Notes: generated by a model from the letters alone, not told the origin. DNA of 64,000 nt from Paenibacillus agilis (GCF_007786455.1 NZ_VNJK01000009.1:1-64000); one strand, 5' to 3'; positions 1 through 9,280 are shown, counted from the stretch's first letter. A program made the numbers and translations.

Positions 1-115
1 GATGAGATTTCCCAATTAGTAAGACCCCTTGAAGACGACGAGGTTGATAGGTTCGGGGTGGAAGCACAGTAATGTGTGGAGCTGACGAATACTAATAGGT
101 CGAGGGCTTATCCTA
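1..115 (+). rRNA. rrl: 23S ribosomal RNA, 3' end only
   Basis: The first bases match the conserved 3' end of bacterial 23S rRNA. The GGTTGATAGG segment, the GGAGCTGACGAATACTAAT segment and the closing GAGGGCTTA strand are all recognisable. The gene enters from the left edge, so only about the last 115 nt are present. The exact mature 3' end is estimated. It is followed by a 5S gene, giving the usual 23S-5S order of a Bacillales rRNA operon. No tRNA is visible in the roughly 127-nt spacer. Confidence 0.93.
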
Positions 116-242
116 ATGAATATGAAGAAGCGTTTTAATCACTTTGCGGTCAGTTTTCAAGGTATAACCTTGTTTTAGGAACATACCGAAAGGTATGATA
201 TTTCCTGGAGCGATTCGAAGATGCTTAGCATCGGAAAATCAT

Positions 243-360
243 GTTTGGTGACGATGGCGGAGGGGTTCCACGCGTACCCATCCCGAACACGAACGTTAAG
301 TCCTCCAGCGCCAATGGTACTTGGACCGCAGGGTCCCGGGAGAGTAGGACGTCGCCAAGC
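243..360 (+). rRNA. rrf: 5S ribosomal RNA
   Basis: A sequence of about 117 nt has the 5S hallmarks: 5' strand TTTGGTGACGATGGCG, the central CCATCCCGAACACGAACGTTAAG segment (loop B/C region), and the 3' strand CGTCGCCAAGC that pairs with the 5' end to form helix I. It lies downstream of the 23S gene and just before an intrinsic terminator, so it is the last gene of this rRNA operon. The ends are set by the helix I pairing and may be off by 1-3 nt. Confidence 0.95.
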
Positions 361-368
361 AAACACAG

Positions 369-402
369 CCCACTGATGATTTCATCGGTGGGTTTTGTTT
401 TA
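369..402 (+). terminator. rRNA operon terminator
   Basis: An 11-bp stem (left arm 369-379, right arm 382-392, one G-U pair) is followed by TTTTGTTTTATT. It sits 9 nt after the 5S gene and is the expected end of the rRNA transcript. Confidence 0.88.
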
Positions 403-496
403 TTCTTATGAGTATTTATAGCTGTCACATCTATTTTGAGAGAAATCTGTCTTCTAGATTGTTATTGCTGATTGCTATTAACTATAGGGAAAATAA

Positions 497-535
497 AAAG
501 AGCCATTAGTAGTATATATCTACTAGTGGCTCTTT
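497..535 (-). terminator. terminator of the minus-strand membrane protein gene
   Basis: A long stem pairs 497-512 with 520-535 around a 7-nt loop. Read on the minus strand it is followed by CTTTTTATTTT. It lies 38 nt past the stop of the minus-strand gene at 573. A T-containing tail on the plus side means it may also stop read-through from the rRNA operon. Confidence 0.8.
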
Positions 536-572
536 AATTTGTCATATTAGTATGGGTTGGTTAAATGTTTTG

Positions 573-1097
573 CTATGCTTTGTAAATTGAGAACTCCTGT
601 ACCCCGAGTTTGATGAGCTTGTCATCCGAAATGCTAAGGGCTACTATGGTAGCATACCAGCGCGGTCCCAAGAACCAAATATGCCAAAATAGGAATTGTA
701 GAGTAAATCCCATTGGAAGCCAAATGCTCATTACTCCAATAATTAAGGACCCAATAAGTGTTATATATAGGAGCACTTTTATCCAGTAGCGGAAGCCTAC
801 ATATTGTTTCTCATACGGTAAGAAACCGATCCAAGGCAACCTGAATTGGAATCCCCAGCGTTTACGATAATGGTATCGATCGATTACAAATAAGGAACGT
901 GGAATCACATAATGAATCCAAAATAATACGAGCAAGGCAAGTCCCCCATATGTGAGACCGATAAATCCATCTGCCCATAAGGCCGCCATCCACGCAGCGA
1001 ATCCAAGTAAAATATAGACTCTGTTTACCCAAGGTCCATATTTGATCTTGCGCAGCAGCTTGTAATGATAAAATGTTCTTTCTTGTGGTGGCTGCAT
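573..1097 (-). CDS. uncharacterised multi-pass membrane protein
   Basis: A 174-residue protein rich in aromatic and aliphatic residues. At least four hydrophobic segments are visible, roughly residues 25-45, 48-66, 105-127 and 129-147, separated by basic loops such as RYHYRKRWGF. I do not recognise the family and see no catalytic motif. The start is supported by a good minus-strand ribosome site (AAAGGAGTGATTCC before ATG), and the gene has its own terminator at 497-535. It is transcribed away from csfB in its own unit, between the rRNA operon and the sporulation backbone, so the neighbours do not suggest a role. That it is a real gene is likely from the SD, the length and the terminator. Confidence 0.75.
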   Translation of the reverse strand: MQPPQERTFYHYKLLRKIKYGPWVNRVYILLGFAAWMAALWADGFIGLTYGGLALLVLFWIHYVIPRSLFVIDRYHYRKRWGFQFRLPWIGFLPYEKQYVGFRYWIKVLLYITLIGSLIIGVMSIWLPMGFTLQFLFWHIWFLGPRWYATIVALSISDDKLIKLGVQEFSIYKA

Positions 1098-1278
1098 GGA
1101 ATCACTCCTTTCACGCAGAGATTTAGAACAAGTATTATATCGGTTCTTCGACTGCTAGAATGAAGATATAGATTTAAATATCAGCTTTTAGATGAGTGCA
1201 GGCACCATTTGCCCATGTTGTGCATAGGATGCAGCCTGAGGAAAAATGGAGAACTATTTGAAAATAAGCTATGAAACT

Positions 1279-1307
1279 GTTTAATTTTCTATTAATCGGG
1301 CATGCTA
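1279..1307 (+). promoter_or_regulatory. candidate sigma-F promoter for csfB/gin
   Basis: GTTTA (1279-1283) and GGGCATGCTA (1298-1307), 14 bp apart, resemble the sigma-F pattern GYWTA / GGNNANANTW. The spacing is 1-2 bp shorter than usual and one -10 position differs. B. subtilis csfB is known to be sigma-F controlled, which supports the call. A similar -10 precedes fin (23349-23358). Confidence 0.42.
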
Positions 1308-1340
1308 GTATTATTGAAAATGTGTAAAGGTGGGATGGTC

Positions 1341-1526
1341 ATGGATCGCCAGTCGGAGTCTTGCTGCATGATTTGCGGAGAAATGAAGTCGGAAGGCATT
1401 GTCGTTGTCCATCAATTTATATGTTCGGGCTGTGAACAAGAAATAGTTCGTACTGATGTTAAAGATGCGAAGTACCCTATTTTTATCGATCGAATGAGGA
1501 AATTATGGATGCAGCTTCAAGCTTAG
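1341..1526 (+). CDS. csfB: Gin (CsfB), anti-sigma-G factor
   Basis: A 61-residue zinc-binding protein with a CxxC pair (CMICGE) near the N terminus and a second (CSGCE) about 25 residues on, followed by EIVRTDVKDAKYPIFI and a C-terminal KLW segment typical of the Gin family. In B. subtilis Gin binds and restrains the forespore sigma factor sigma-G (and mother-cell sigma-E) until engulfment is complete. The ORF is open from 1302, but ATG 1341 lies 6-8 nt after the ribosome site AAAGGTGGG and gives the family length. Position upstream of yaaO-tmk matches the Bacillus order. It is monocistronic, with a sigma-F-like element before it and a terminator after. Confidence 0.9.
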   Translation: MDRQSESCCMICGEMKSEGIVVVHQFICSGCEQEIVRTDVKDAKYPIFIDRMRKLWMQLQA

Positions 1527-1596
1527 TCATTTATGGTGAATGGTTTAAATAGTTGTTGTTAAATGCTTGTTTAGCATAATTATTGCTGTTAGCGGA

Positions 1597-1618
1597 GAGC
1601 CCCACTGGGCTCTTTTTC
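1597..1618 (+). terminator. csfB terminator
   Basis: A GAGCCC/GGGCTC stem (1597-1602 with 1607-1612) with a 4-nt loop, followed by TTTTT. It isolates csfB from yaaO. Confidence 0.85.
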
Positions 1619-1725
1619 GTATGTGTTTCTTGTTTCTTGGTCCTTGCTAGGACAGGGAGATAGGGTACAATGGTTGTATCGAGTAACTAAATATACTTTT
1701 TTGGCATGTTAACAAAGGGGAAACT

Positions 1726-3309
1726 ATGGGTAACGGTAATTCATATAATCGCCTCCCACTTGTAGAGGCGTTGCTTCGTTATGAAGGGCAGGGGCACGTA
1801 TCGATGCATGTGCCTGGCCATAAAGATGGAGCGGCTTATGTTAGAGCCGCTGAACAAGAAGCTGATAGCGACAGGGCTGAGTTGTACCGACGCTATGCAG
1901 CACTGTTAAGACAGGACGTGACGGAGGTAGAAGGCACGGATGACCTGCATCAGGCGACTGGGCCTATACGTGAGGCGCAGGAGCTTGCTGCCGCTTGCTT
2001 TGGGGCGGAGGCGACGCATTTCCTTGTAGGGGGCAGCACAGCAGGCAATGTGGCGGCCCTTCTAACTTGCTGCTCTCAGCCGGGAGATATCGTACTTGTG
2101 CAGAGGAACGTGCATAAGTCTATTATTAACGGCTTGAAGCTTGCAGGAGCGCGGGCTATATTTGTAAGCCCGCGACAAGATCATGCTAGCGGTCTGCTCA
2201 CAGCCCCATCCGTTGAGACGGTGGAGGCAGGGCTAATACAGTATCCACAAGCGAAGGCAGTGTTCCTCTGCAGCCCGAACTATTATGGGCTAGGCGTGGA
2301 TATACAAGCCATGGCAGAAGCCGTGCATCGGCATGGTGTGCCTCTGCTTATCGATGAAGCCCATGGCGCGCATTATGGGCTCCATCCAGCATTGCCTCAA
2401 TCTGCCCTTCAGTCAGGTGCCGACCTTGTCGTGCAGTCTACACATAAGATGCTGTTCGGGATGACTATGAGTGCGATGCTGCATGTCCAAGGCCCTCGTA
2501 TTAACCGCGAGCGCTTGCAGCGTATGCTTGCTATGGTACAAAGCTCAAGCCCATCCTATCCATTAATGGCTTCACTGGATATGAGCCGACATTGGATTCA
2601 AACACAAGGTGAGGATGCATTTACGATGGGTCTAGAAGCCGTGAGCACTGTGCGTAAATTATTGCATGGGTTGAAGTCATTTGATGTTATAGACATGTCT
2701 AAGGAAAGTTCAGCAGCATATGAATCTCAAGATCCTTTTAAACTCGTTATACGAGATGTTACGGGTCAAATGACGGGGTATGAACTGCTTAATCAGCTGA
2801 CTTTACATGGCGTTGTGGCAGAAATGGCGGACATGCAATATGTTGTTCTGTTATTTACACTAGCTAATTCGCAAGCTGACGCTGAAAAAATAATGGTAGC
2901 CCTTCGCAATTTGGATGATTATTTACAAAGTAATAGCTGCGTGGAGTTAATGTCTGAGTCATTGGATGAATTAGGGCCAGTTACTACTAATGGCTGTCAT
3001 CCATTAATAGAAATGAACGATTATAATCAGGGTATATCTGAACCCGTTTCTTTCTCTATTTTTGAGGAAGACAAGCCTTCCTATAAGGTAAGCTTGGAAC
3101 AATCTATAGGTAAGCAATCGGTAGAATCCGTTATTCCATATCCGCCTGGTATTCCACTTATATATGCAGGTGAGCGGATTACGAAGGCACATATTGATGA
3201 ACTTCGCAAGCTAGCTCATGCTGGCGCCAAGTGCCAAGATGTAAGTGATCCACAGCTTAACAGCCTTATTGTATATGAAGATGGCCACAATGATGAGGAT
3301 AGTCAATAG
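1726..3309 (+). CDS. yaaO: Orn/Lys/Arg decarboxylase family PLP enzyme (YaaO-like)
   Basis: A 527-residue fold-type I PLP enzyme of the basic amino acid decarboxylase group. It begins with RLPLVEALLRYEG and the family motif HVPGHKDG (about residues 28-35). GGSTAGN marks the cofactor phosphate site, LIDEAHGAHYG carries the Asp and His that contact PLP, and STHKML holds the Schiff-base lysine. The C-terminal part (from about residue 370) is the smaller decarboxylase domain with PYPPGIPLIYAGE. The substrate cannot be read from sequence; arginine, lysine or ornithine are the family options. The start is ATG after AAAGGGGAAACT. It lies 47 nt upstream of tmk, as in B. subtilis, and probably shares its transcript. 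Confidence 0.88.
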   Translation: MGNGNSYNRLPLVEALLRYEGQGHVSMHVPGHKDGAAYVRAAEQEADSDRAELYRRYAALLRQDVTEVEGTDDLHQATGPIREAQELAAACFGAEATHFLVGGSTAGNVAALLTCCSQPGDIVLVQRNVHKSIINGLKLAGARAIFVSPRQDHASGLLTAPSVETVEAGLIQYPQAKAVFLCSPNYYGLGVDIQAMAEAVHRHGVPLLIDEAHGAHYGLHPALPQSALQSGADLVVQSTHKMLFGMTMSAMLHVQGPRINRERLQRMLAMVQSSSPSYPLMASLDMSRHWIQTQGEDAFTMGLEAVSTVRKLLHGLKSFDVIDMSKESSAAYESQDPFKLVIRDVTGQMTGYELLNQLTLHGVVAEMADMQYVVLLFTLANSQADAEKIMVALRNLDDYLQSNSCVELMSESLDELGPVTTNGCHPLIEMNDYNQGISEPVSFSIFEEDKPSYKVSLEQSIGKQSVESVIPYPPGIPLIYAGERITKAHIDELRKLAHAGAKCQDVSDPQLNSLIVYEDGHNDEDSQ

Positions 3310-3356
3310 GAACCGCATTGGGTAAAGTGCATATGATATAAAAGGAGTAGTTTGGA

Positions 3357-3992
3357 ATGATGAATCAAGGGCTATTTATCACGTTGGAAGGTGGAGAAGG
3401 GGCAGGCAAATCGACAGCAATTCGATTGCTGCAGCAGCAGCTAGAAGAGTTAGGTCAGTCTGTAGTTGTTACTCGCGAGCCAGGTGGTATTCACATTGCT
3501 GAGCGGATTCGCGAAGTGATTTTAGATAAAGAACATACAGCAATGGATGCTCGTACCGAGGCACTACTCTATGCGGCAGCCCGTCGCCAGCACCTGGTTG
3601 AAAAGGTTAAACCAGCCTTAGAAACAGGGTCAATTGTGCTGTGTGATCGCTTCGTAGATAGCAGCTTGGCTTATCAAGGGTATGCAAGAGGGCTTGGTGT
3701 TGATGCCGTGTGGGAGATTAATCGCTTTGCTATACATGATCTGATGCCTGATCTTACGTTTTGGTTGGATATTGATCCTGAAGCTGGGCTTGCACGAATC
3801 GCTGCTAATGCAGAGCGTGAGATTAATCGTCTGGATCAAGAGGGCTTCTCATTCCATGAACAGGTACGAGCAGGCTATCAACTTCTAGCTGAAAAGTATC
3901 CAGAACGAATTGTTCGCATAGATGCATCAGCGGAGCCGCAGGCGATTGCAACACAAATGTTAGATATTTTGCGCGTCCGAACAAGGAATTAA
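3357..3992 (+). CDS. tmk: thymidylate kinase
   Basis: A 211-residue dTMP kinase that makes dTDP from dTMP and ATP in the cytoplasm, an essential step for dTTP. The P-loop is GGEGAGKS (residues 12-19), the DR(F/Y/H) motif is [12 protein letters not shown] from about residue 97, and the nucleotide-binding TREPGG segment follows strand 2. Length is normal for the family. ATG 3357 follows AAAGGAG by 12 nt and a second ATG at 3360 is equally possible. It begins the conserved run tmk-darA-yaaR-holB-ricT-yabA, which ties nucleotide supply to replication. Confidence 0.97.
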   Translation: MMNQGLFITLEGGEGAGKSTAIRLLQQQLEELGQSVVVTREPGGIHIAERIREVILDKEHTAMDARTEALLYAAARRQHLVEKVKPALETGSIVLCDRFVDSSLAYQGYARGLGVDAVWEINRFAIHDLMPDLTFWLDIDPEAGLARIAANAEREINRLDQEGFSFHEQVRAGYQLLAEKYPERIVRIDASAEPQAIATQMLDILRVRTRN

Positions 3993-4092
3993 GGTTAATA
4001 ATGTCTAATAAGTTCATGAGGCAGATATCGGTATAGCATGTGGAGTATATAAGAGCCTATATTAGGTAAATACCCACTACCAACTTATCTAG

Positions 4093-4461
<369 letters not shown>

Positions 4462-4474
4462 GGCGGTGAGATAA

Positions 4475-4918
4475 GTGAAGATAAATCCAGGTTTCCGTCC
4501 ATTCGGTAAAGATATTCGTATGGGTGATCCAGCCCCAAAGCCTGTTGCCAGTAGATCTTTCTCAGATATGATGCAGCAGCAGGACGGCAATGCATCTAGA
4601 GATGAGCTGCAGCAGCGATTGCAAGATATTTATCGCCAAGGTGAGCGCTTAGGCAAGTCCATGACAGTACGTGAGCTGAGAATGTACCGAACGATGGTAA
4701 AGCGCTTCTTAGAGGATACGGTTCGGCGTGGAATCGGTATTCGTGAGGTAACGGGCTGGGACCGACGTGGACGCAGCAAGCGATATAAGATTATTGAAGA
4801 GATTGATACAGCATTATTGGAAATGGCGGAGCAATTATTGCAAACGGAAGAAGGCAAGATGCAGCTCCTGAATAAAGTTGGTGAAATTCGAGGAATGCTA
4901 ATTAATCTGTCATTCTAG
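4475..4918 (+). CDS. yaaR: YaaR family protein
   Basis: A 147-residue helical, charged protein of the conserved YaaR (DUF327) family, of unknown biochemical function. It ends with the conserved core RELRMYRTMVKRFLEDTV, GWDRRGRSKRYKIIEEID and KVGEIRGMLINL. No signal peptide or membrane segment is visible. The start is GTG 4475, preceded by AAGGCGGTGAG, 13 nt after the darA stop. It sits in the tmk-darA-yaaR-holB operon, so it is co-expressed with replication genes. I assign family only, not function. Confidence 0.88.
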   Translation: MKINPGFRPFGKDIRMGDPAPKPVASRSFSDMMQQQDGNASRDELQQRLQDIYRQGERLGKSMTVRELRMYRTMVKRFLEDTVRRGIGIREVTGWDRRGRSKRYKIIEEIDTALLEMAEQLLQTEEGKMQLLNKVGEIRGMLINLSF

Positions 4919-4984
4919 ATTAGAGCAGTAATTATGTTATGTGTGCTGCTCTCACAGCAGCAAGGTATGGAAAGGAAACGGCAT

Positions 4985-5965
4985 ATGTCTTTTGAAACGA
5001 TTCTTGGTCAAGAAAGAGCCAAGAAAATTGTTCAGCATGGGCTGCGTGCCGACAAGGTGTCCCATGCTTATTTATTTAGTGGACCAATCGGTACAGGACG
5101 TAAGTTATTTGCACAAACGTTTGCGAAGGCACTGTTCTGTGAGCGCCTACAGGATGACTGTTGTGACTCATGTTTATCATGCCGTAAGATCGATCATGGC
5201 AACCATCCAGATGTACATGTTATAGCGCCGGAAGGTCAGTCGATCAAAATTGATCAGATCCGAGGACTACAGCGAGAATTATCCTATCGAACTCAGGCAA
5301 CGGGACGCAAGGTATATATTATGGAACAGGCTGATAAAATGACGGTTCAGGCAGCTAACAGCCTGCTAAAGTTTCTAGAGGAGCCGACAAGCCCTACAGT
5401 TGCCATTCTAATAACTGAAAATGGACAGGCTATGCTTCCTACCATTATTTCACGCTCGCAGCTGGTACCATTTACGCCACAGGCTCCACAAATGATGCTC
5501 CAGCGCTTAGTGGAGGAGGGTTATCCGGTTGCATTGGTGCGTACATCTGTACATTTGGTAAATGGATTGGATGCTGGCAGGGAATTATGCCAACAGAATT
5601 GGTTTGCAGAATTAAGAAACGTAATGTTACAATTAGGAAAGGAGTGCACATCTAAGCTAGGTACTGCACTTCTCATTGCACAACAGAAAGTATTCAAGAC
5701 GGAACTTGCCGAGCACGCGGACATGCTCTTTGACTTGTTCCATCTTTGGTTTCGAGATATGCTAAATTACCAATTGAACCGACAAGACCATCTCATCTTC
5801 TCTGACCAAGTCGATACCATTAGCAAGATCGCATGGACGAAGTCGACTCAAGAATGGGTTCATGTGATGGATTCGGCAGCAGAGGCTCAGAAGCGATTGC
5901 GTGCAAACGTCAATCCGCAGCTGGTGTTTGAGCAGTTCCTGGTGGGTATGCAAGGAGGTACGTAA
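4985..5965 (+). CDS. holB: DNA polymerase III delta' subunit (clamp loader)
   Basis: A 326-residue AAA+ clamp-loader subunit that, with delta and tau, opens the sliding clamp and loads it at primed sites. Visible are GQERAKKIVQ, the HAYLFSGPIGTG loop (a degenerate P-loop ending RK instead of KT), a four-Cys zinc module (about residues 50-65, CxxC-rich) and the LLKFLEEP sensor segment. ATG 4985 is chosen over the upstream ATG at 4934 because GGAAAGGA lies 8 nt before it and the family begins with the FETILGQ strand. The stop abuts the TTG start of ricT. Confidence 0.93.
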   Translation: MSFETILGQERAKKIVQHGLRADKVSHAYLFSGPIGTGRKLFAQTFAKALFCERLQDDCCDSCLSCRKIDHGNHPDVHVIAPEGQSIKIDQIRGLQRELSYRTQATGRKVYIMEQADKMTVQAANSLLKFLEEPTSPTVAILITENGQAMLPTIISRSQLVPFTPQAPQMMLQRLVEEGYPVALVRTSVHLVNGLDAGRELCQQNWFAELRNVMLQLGKECTSKLGTALLIAQQKVFKTELAEHADMLFDLFHLWFRDMLNYQLNRQDHLIFSDQVDTISKIAWTKSTQEWVHVMDSAAEAQKRLRANVNPQLVFEQFLVGMQGGT

Positions 5966-6766
5966 TTGTATAATGTGGTCGGCGTCCGGTTTAAGCGAGC
6001 GGGCAAAATCTACTATTTCGACCCGGTTGAATGGCCTGTCCTGAAGGATCAGCATGTTATCGTCGAAACGGCGCGCGGCATCGAGTACGGCAAAGTAGTG
6101 ATCGGTCCTAAGACGGTCGGCGAGAACGATGTGGTACTTCCACTGAAGAAAGTCATTCGCATTGCAACGGATACAGATGGAGAACTTGTTGATTCTAACC
6201 GGAAGGCAGCAAAAGATGCATTCGGCATTTGTATGGAAAAGATTAAGACCCATCAGTTGAAAATGAAGCTGGTGGATGTAGAATATACGTTTGATCGTAA
6301 CAAAATCATCTTTTACTTTACAGCTGAGGGCCGTGTTGATTTTCGGGAGCTTGTCAAAGATTTGGCAAGTGTGTTCCGCACCCGAATTGAATTGAGACAG
6401 ATTGGTGTTCGAGATGAGGCGAAGATGCTAGGTGGTATCGGTCCATGTGGGCGCGTATTATGCTGCTCGTCATGGCTTGGTGACTTTGAACCAGTTTCTA
6501 TTAAAATGGCGAAAGACCAGAACTTATCGTTGAATCCTACTAAAATATCCGGTCTCTGTGGTCGACTCATGTGCTGCTTAAAGTATGAGCATGATAATTA
6601 TGAAAGTGCAAAAGAAGAACTACCAACTGTAGGAAAACTTGTTGTCACTTCATTAGGGGACGGCAAAGTTGTTGGAATGAACGCAAGCGAACGCAAAGTG
6701 CACGTTCAGTTGTTTGAAATCGGCAAGGTAAAAGAACTATTGTTCGACGATGTTGTCGTCAAGTAA
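5966..6766 (+). CDS. ricT: RicT (YaaT), stage 0 / RNA maturation complex subunit
   Basis: A 266-residue PSP1 C-terminal-domain protein. In B. subtilis RicT forms the Y complex with RicA and RicF. That complex carries Fe-S clusters, stimulates RNase Y-dependent RNA processing, and promotes sporulation, competence and biofilm formation. The cysteine pattern [15 protein letters not shown] followed by [15 protein letters not shown] is intact. The start is TTG 5966, placed directly after the holB stop, with AAGGAGG 7 nt upstream. No ATG is near the family N terminus ([19 protein letters not shown]), so the TTG is firm. Confidence 0.95.
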   Translation: MYNVVGVRFKRAGKIYYFDPVEWPVLKDQHVIVETARGIEYGKVVIGPKTVGENDVVLPLKKVIRIATDTDGELVDSNRKAAKDAFGICMEKIKTHQLKMKLVDVEYTFDRNKIIFYFTAEGRVDFRELVKDLASVFRTRIELRQIGVRDEAKMLGGIGPCGRVLCCSSWLGDFEPVSIKMAKDQNLSLNPTKISGLCGRLMCCLKYEHDNYESAKEELPTVGKLVVTSLGDGKVVGMNASERKVHVQLFEIGKVKELLFDDVVVK

Positions 6767-6803
6767 CGATGATGAACTACGCATAGTGCTCTGGGGTGGG
6801 AAC

Positions 6804-7190
6804 TTGGAGAAGAAAGATATTTTCGCACAAATACATGATTTGGAGACAAAGATGGGCAGTGTTCATGAAGAGCTTGGCTCATTGAAGATGATTGTGAAGG
6901 AACTTCTAGAAGAGAATCAACGTCTTCTTATGGAAAATGAGCAGCTGCGTAAAGTGCTGCAGCATGATCATCATGATTCTGAGCAGGCCTTGAAAGGCTC
7001 ACAGCAATCCGTCCCTTCTACAATCGCTAATCTTCAGTCAGACGAACTGGGTAAAGATAATGTTGTCGGTGAAGGTTACGATAACTTGGCAAGATTGTAT
7101 TATGAAGGCTTCCATATTTGCAATGTATATTACGGTCACTTGCGGACAGAAGGCGACTGTTTGTTCTGCCTTTCTTTCCTCAACAAATAA
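6804..7190 (+). CDS. yabA: replication initiation control protein YabA
   Basis: A 128-residue protein with an N-terminal leucine-zipper coiled coil (about residues 5-60) and a C-terminal zinc site made by His/Cys in FHICNVYYG and [10 protein letters not shown]. YabA binds DnaA and the sliding clamp DnaN and limits re-initiation of replication. The start is set at TTG 6804 (MEKKDIF...), which matches the family N terminus and follows GGGGTGGG. The open frame extends to ATG 6750 inside ricT but lacks a convincing ribosome site there. The gene ends the tmk-to-yabA operon at a strong terminator. Confidence 0.92.
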   Translation: MEKKDIFAQIHDLETKMGSVHEELGSLKMIVKELLEENQRLLMENEQLRKVLQHDHHDSEQALKGSQQSVPSTIANLQSDELGKDNVVGEGYDNLARLYYEGFHICNVYYGHLRTEGDCLFCLSFLNK

Positions 7191-7196
7191 ACAATG

Positions 7197-7238
7197 CCGT
7201 AGGTAAAGGAACATGGCGTTCCTCGGCCTACGGTTTTT
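7197..7238 (+). terminator. terminator after yabA
   Basis: CCGTAGG (7197-7203) pairs with CCTACGG (7227-7233), with further pairing inside (AGGAAC/GTTCCT), followed by TTTTTG. It closes the tmk-yabA transcription unit. Confidence 0.85.
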
Positions 7239-7297
7239 GTGTATTGATAGGGATGTACGTACTGATTAACTACTTATGAAGGAGAAGCGCAATACAA

Positions 7298-8074
7298 ATG
7301 ACTGAAGATTCCGTTATGTTGGAGCCGTCTGAACGGCTAGATTATTTACTAACCCATGATATGCGTATTATTCAAAGCGATGAGGTATTTAGCTTTTCAA
7401 TAGATGCAGTTCTACTGGCTCGATTTGTCTCTCTTCCTCCACGTGGCAGAGTACTTGATCTTTGTACAGGCAATGGGGTTATCCCATTATTACTTTCCAC
7501 AAGAACATCAGCTCATATTGGTGGTATCGAGATTCAACCGCGTCTTGCGAATATGGCTCAGCGCAGTGTTCAGCTAAATGGTTTAGAGTCTCGTATTGAG
7601 ATTAAGCAAGGGGACTTGAAGGAGCTAATGCCAGAAGGCGACAAGTCGTATTATGACTGTATAACGGTAAACCCGCCTTATATGCCGCTTACGACGGGCG
7701 AACCGAAGGAGAATGTCTACAAAGCGATGGCTCGACATGAACTTGGATGCACGCTTGAGGATGTTATTGCTTGTGCAGCAAGATTGCTGCAAACGGGTGG
7801 CAAGTTGGCGATGGTGCATCGACCAGCTCGGCTAACGGATATATTGGACCTGCTGCGCCGTTATAGATTAGAACCCAAACGCATCCGCTTTGTGCACTCT
7901 CGTATTGATACGGAAGCGAATATGGTGCTTGTAGAAGCAATTCGTAATGGCAAGCCTGATGTTCGTTTGCTGCCGCCACTGATCGTATATACTGATACCA
8001 ACGAGTATGTTGAAGAATTAAACGATATTTATTATGGCAGACGTAGTGAATTGAGGAATGGTGATCATGAATAA
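7298..8074 (+). CDS. trmN6: tRNA1(Val) (adenine37-N6)-methyltransferase family protein
   Basis: A 258-residue class I SAM-dependent methyltransferase of the YabB/TrmN6 family, which methylates N6 of A37 in tRNA-Val in E. coli. Visible are the N-terminal ERLDYLL and FSFSIDAVLL block, the SAM motif LDLCTGNGVIPLLL (about residues 50-63) and the N6-adenine signature NPPYMP at about 125-130. ATG 7298 lies 13 nt after AAGGAG, a slightly long spacing, so ATG 7316 is an alternative. The 3' end overlaps rsmI by 8 nt, indicating translational coupling. The GIY-YIG gene yazA that separates the two in B. subtilis is absent here. Confidence 0.88.
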   Translation: MTEDSVMLEPSERLDYLLTHDMRIIQSDEVFSFSIDAVLLARFVSLPPRGRVLDLCTGNGVIPLLLSTRTSAHIGGIEIQPRLANMAQRSVQLNGLESRIEIKQGDLKELMPEGDKSYYDCITVNPPYMPLTTGEPKENVYKAMARHELGCTLEDVIACAARLLQTGGKLAMVHRPARLTDILDLLRRYRLEPKRIRFVHSRIDTEANMVLVEAIRNGKPDVRLLPPLIVYTDTNEYVEELNDIYYGRRSELRNGDHE

Positions 8075-8975
8075 AGAATGCACAATCCAAAATAGTTACT
8101 CGTCCAAGGATAGCAAGCAGGGTGAGCTGTACTTAGTCGCTACTCCTATAGGCAACTTGGAGGATATGACATACCGTGCTGTACGGATGCTGCAGGAAGC
8201 GGATTTAATTGCTGCAGAGGATACACGTGAAACGAGGAAACTGCTTTCTCACTTTGATATTCAAGGAAAGACCTTATACAGCTATCACGAGCATAACAAG
8301 GACGCGAGCGGTCCAGAACTAGTGAGACTCATGCAAGAAGGGCGCAAGTTAGCGCTTGTTAGTGATGCAGGTCTTCCGGCGATATCAGATCCTGGTGCAG
8401 ATCTTGTACGACTCGCTATTGAAGCGGGAGTATCTGTTATTCCTATACCGGGTGCGAACGCAGCGCTCAGCGCGTTAATCGCTTCCGGGTTGCCTACCGA
8501 TCGATTTACTTTTGTCGGATTCCTTCCACGCGATAAGAAACGCCAGGAGGAAATATTACAGTCTGTTCAACGGGATACAAGTACTTTGCTTTTCTATGAA
8601 TCTCCTCATCGCATTGTAAAGACACTTGAGCGTATGCTTGAACAGCTGGGTGATCGTGAAATAGCAGTTGCAAGAGAGCTTACCAAGCGTTATGAGCAGT
8701 TTGTACGTGGATCAATTAGCTCTTGTCTGCGTCAATTTGAAGAAGTAGCCCCGATAGGTGAATGCTGTATTGTTGTACAGGGTGCAGTGGGGAAATGGGA
8801 GCTTCCACCGGAACAATCGTCATGGTGGGAATCGTTGTCTGTAGCTGAGCATGTAGCGCGCTACGAAGAAGAGCAGGGAGCAACGCATAAAGAAGCCATG
8901 AAGCTTGCAGCGAAGGATCGAGGGGTTTCCAGACGTGATATTTATCAGCAACTGCTGGCTGGAGAAGAGGCATAA
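8067..8975 (+). CDS. rsmI: 16S rRNA (cytidine1402-2'-O)-methyltransferase RsmI
   Basis: A 302-residue tetrapyrrole-methylase-fold enzyme that 2'-O-methylates C1402 of 16S rRNA in the P site. Signatures are LVATPIGNLEDMT near the N terminus, AAEDTRETRKLLSHF, SDAGLPAISDPG and PIPGANAALSALIASGLP. The C-terminal helical domain ends with SRRDIYQQLL. ATG 8067 is chosen because TGAGGA lies 10 nt upstream; the earlier ATG at 8058 overlaps that site. The gene overlaps the end of trmN6, so the two RNA methylases form a pair. No terminator is obvious on the plus strand after it. Confidence 0.95.
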   Translation: MNKECTIQNSYSSKDSKQGELYLVATPIGNLEDMTYRAVRMLQEADLIAAEDTRETRKLLSHFDIQGKTLYSYHEHNKDASGPELVRLMQEGRKLALVSDAGLPAISDPGADLVRLAIEAGVSVIPIPGANAALSALIASGLPTDRFTFVGFLPRDKKRQEEILQSVQRDTSTLLFYESPHRIVKTLERMLEQLGDREIAVARELTKRYEQFVRGSISSCLRQFEEVAPIGECCIVVQGAVGKWELPPEQSSWWESLSVAEHVARYEEEQGATHKEAMKLAAKDRGVSRRDIYQQLLAGEEA

Positions 8976-9172
8976 GAATAAACAAGGGTATAGGATGATA
9001 ATGTGGCAATGATAAATTCGATTGTCATGAAATAAAAGAGGGCTTAATTGTGAACGATTTGTGAACAATAAGTGAAAAAGCTAAAAAGTCTAGAGAAAAG
9101 CACTTATCCACGAATTTTCATAATGATTTTGAGTTATTTAGCGTCGTCTGAATGGGTTCATTTCTTCATATT
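8976..9172. other. AT-rich intergenic region between rsmI and abrB
   Basis: No gene is visible. It contains two tandem copies of TTGTGAAC with an 11-bp period (9048-9055 and 9059-9066) and one sequence resembling a DnaA box (TTATCCACG). I cannot assign a function to either. Confidence 0.5.
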
Positions 9173-9219
9173 TGCAAAAAAAGACGCCTTCACGGTGGGT
9201 TCAAAACCGTGAAGGCGCA
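9173..9219 (-). terminator. abrB terminator (minus strand)
   Basis: A perfect 12-bp stem (9185-9196 with 9206-9217) with a 9-nt loop. On the minus strand it is followed by a run of seven T. It lies about 60 nt past the abrB stop. Confidence 0.9.
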
Positions 9220-9280
9220 AGGAAGATATGAAAAAGGTTAGAATTAACATATGTGATAAAACTATTATAACCTATTTTTT

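Noticed and set aside
9101-9112. DnaA box or replication origin element
   Set aside because: Only one near-match (TTATCCACG) with no cluster, no AT-rich unwinding element beside it and no dnaA or dnaN gene nearby.
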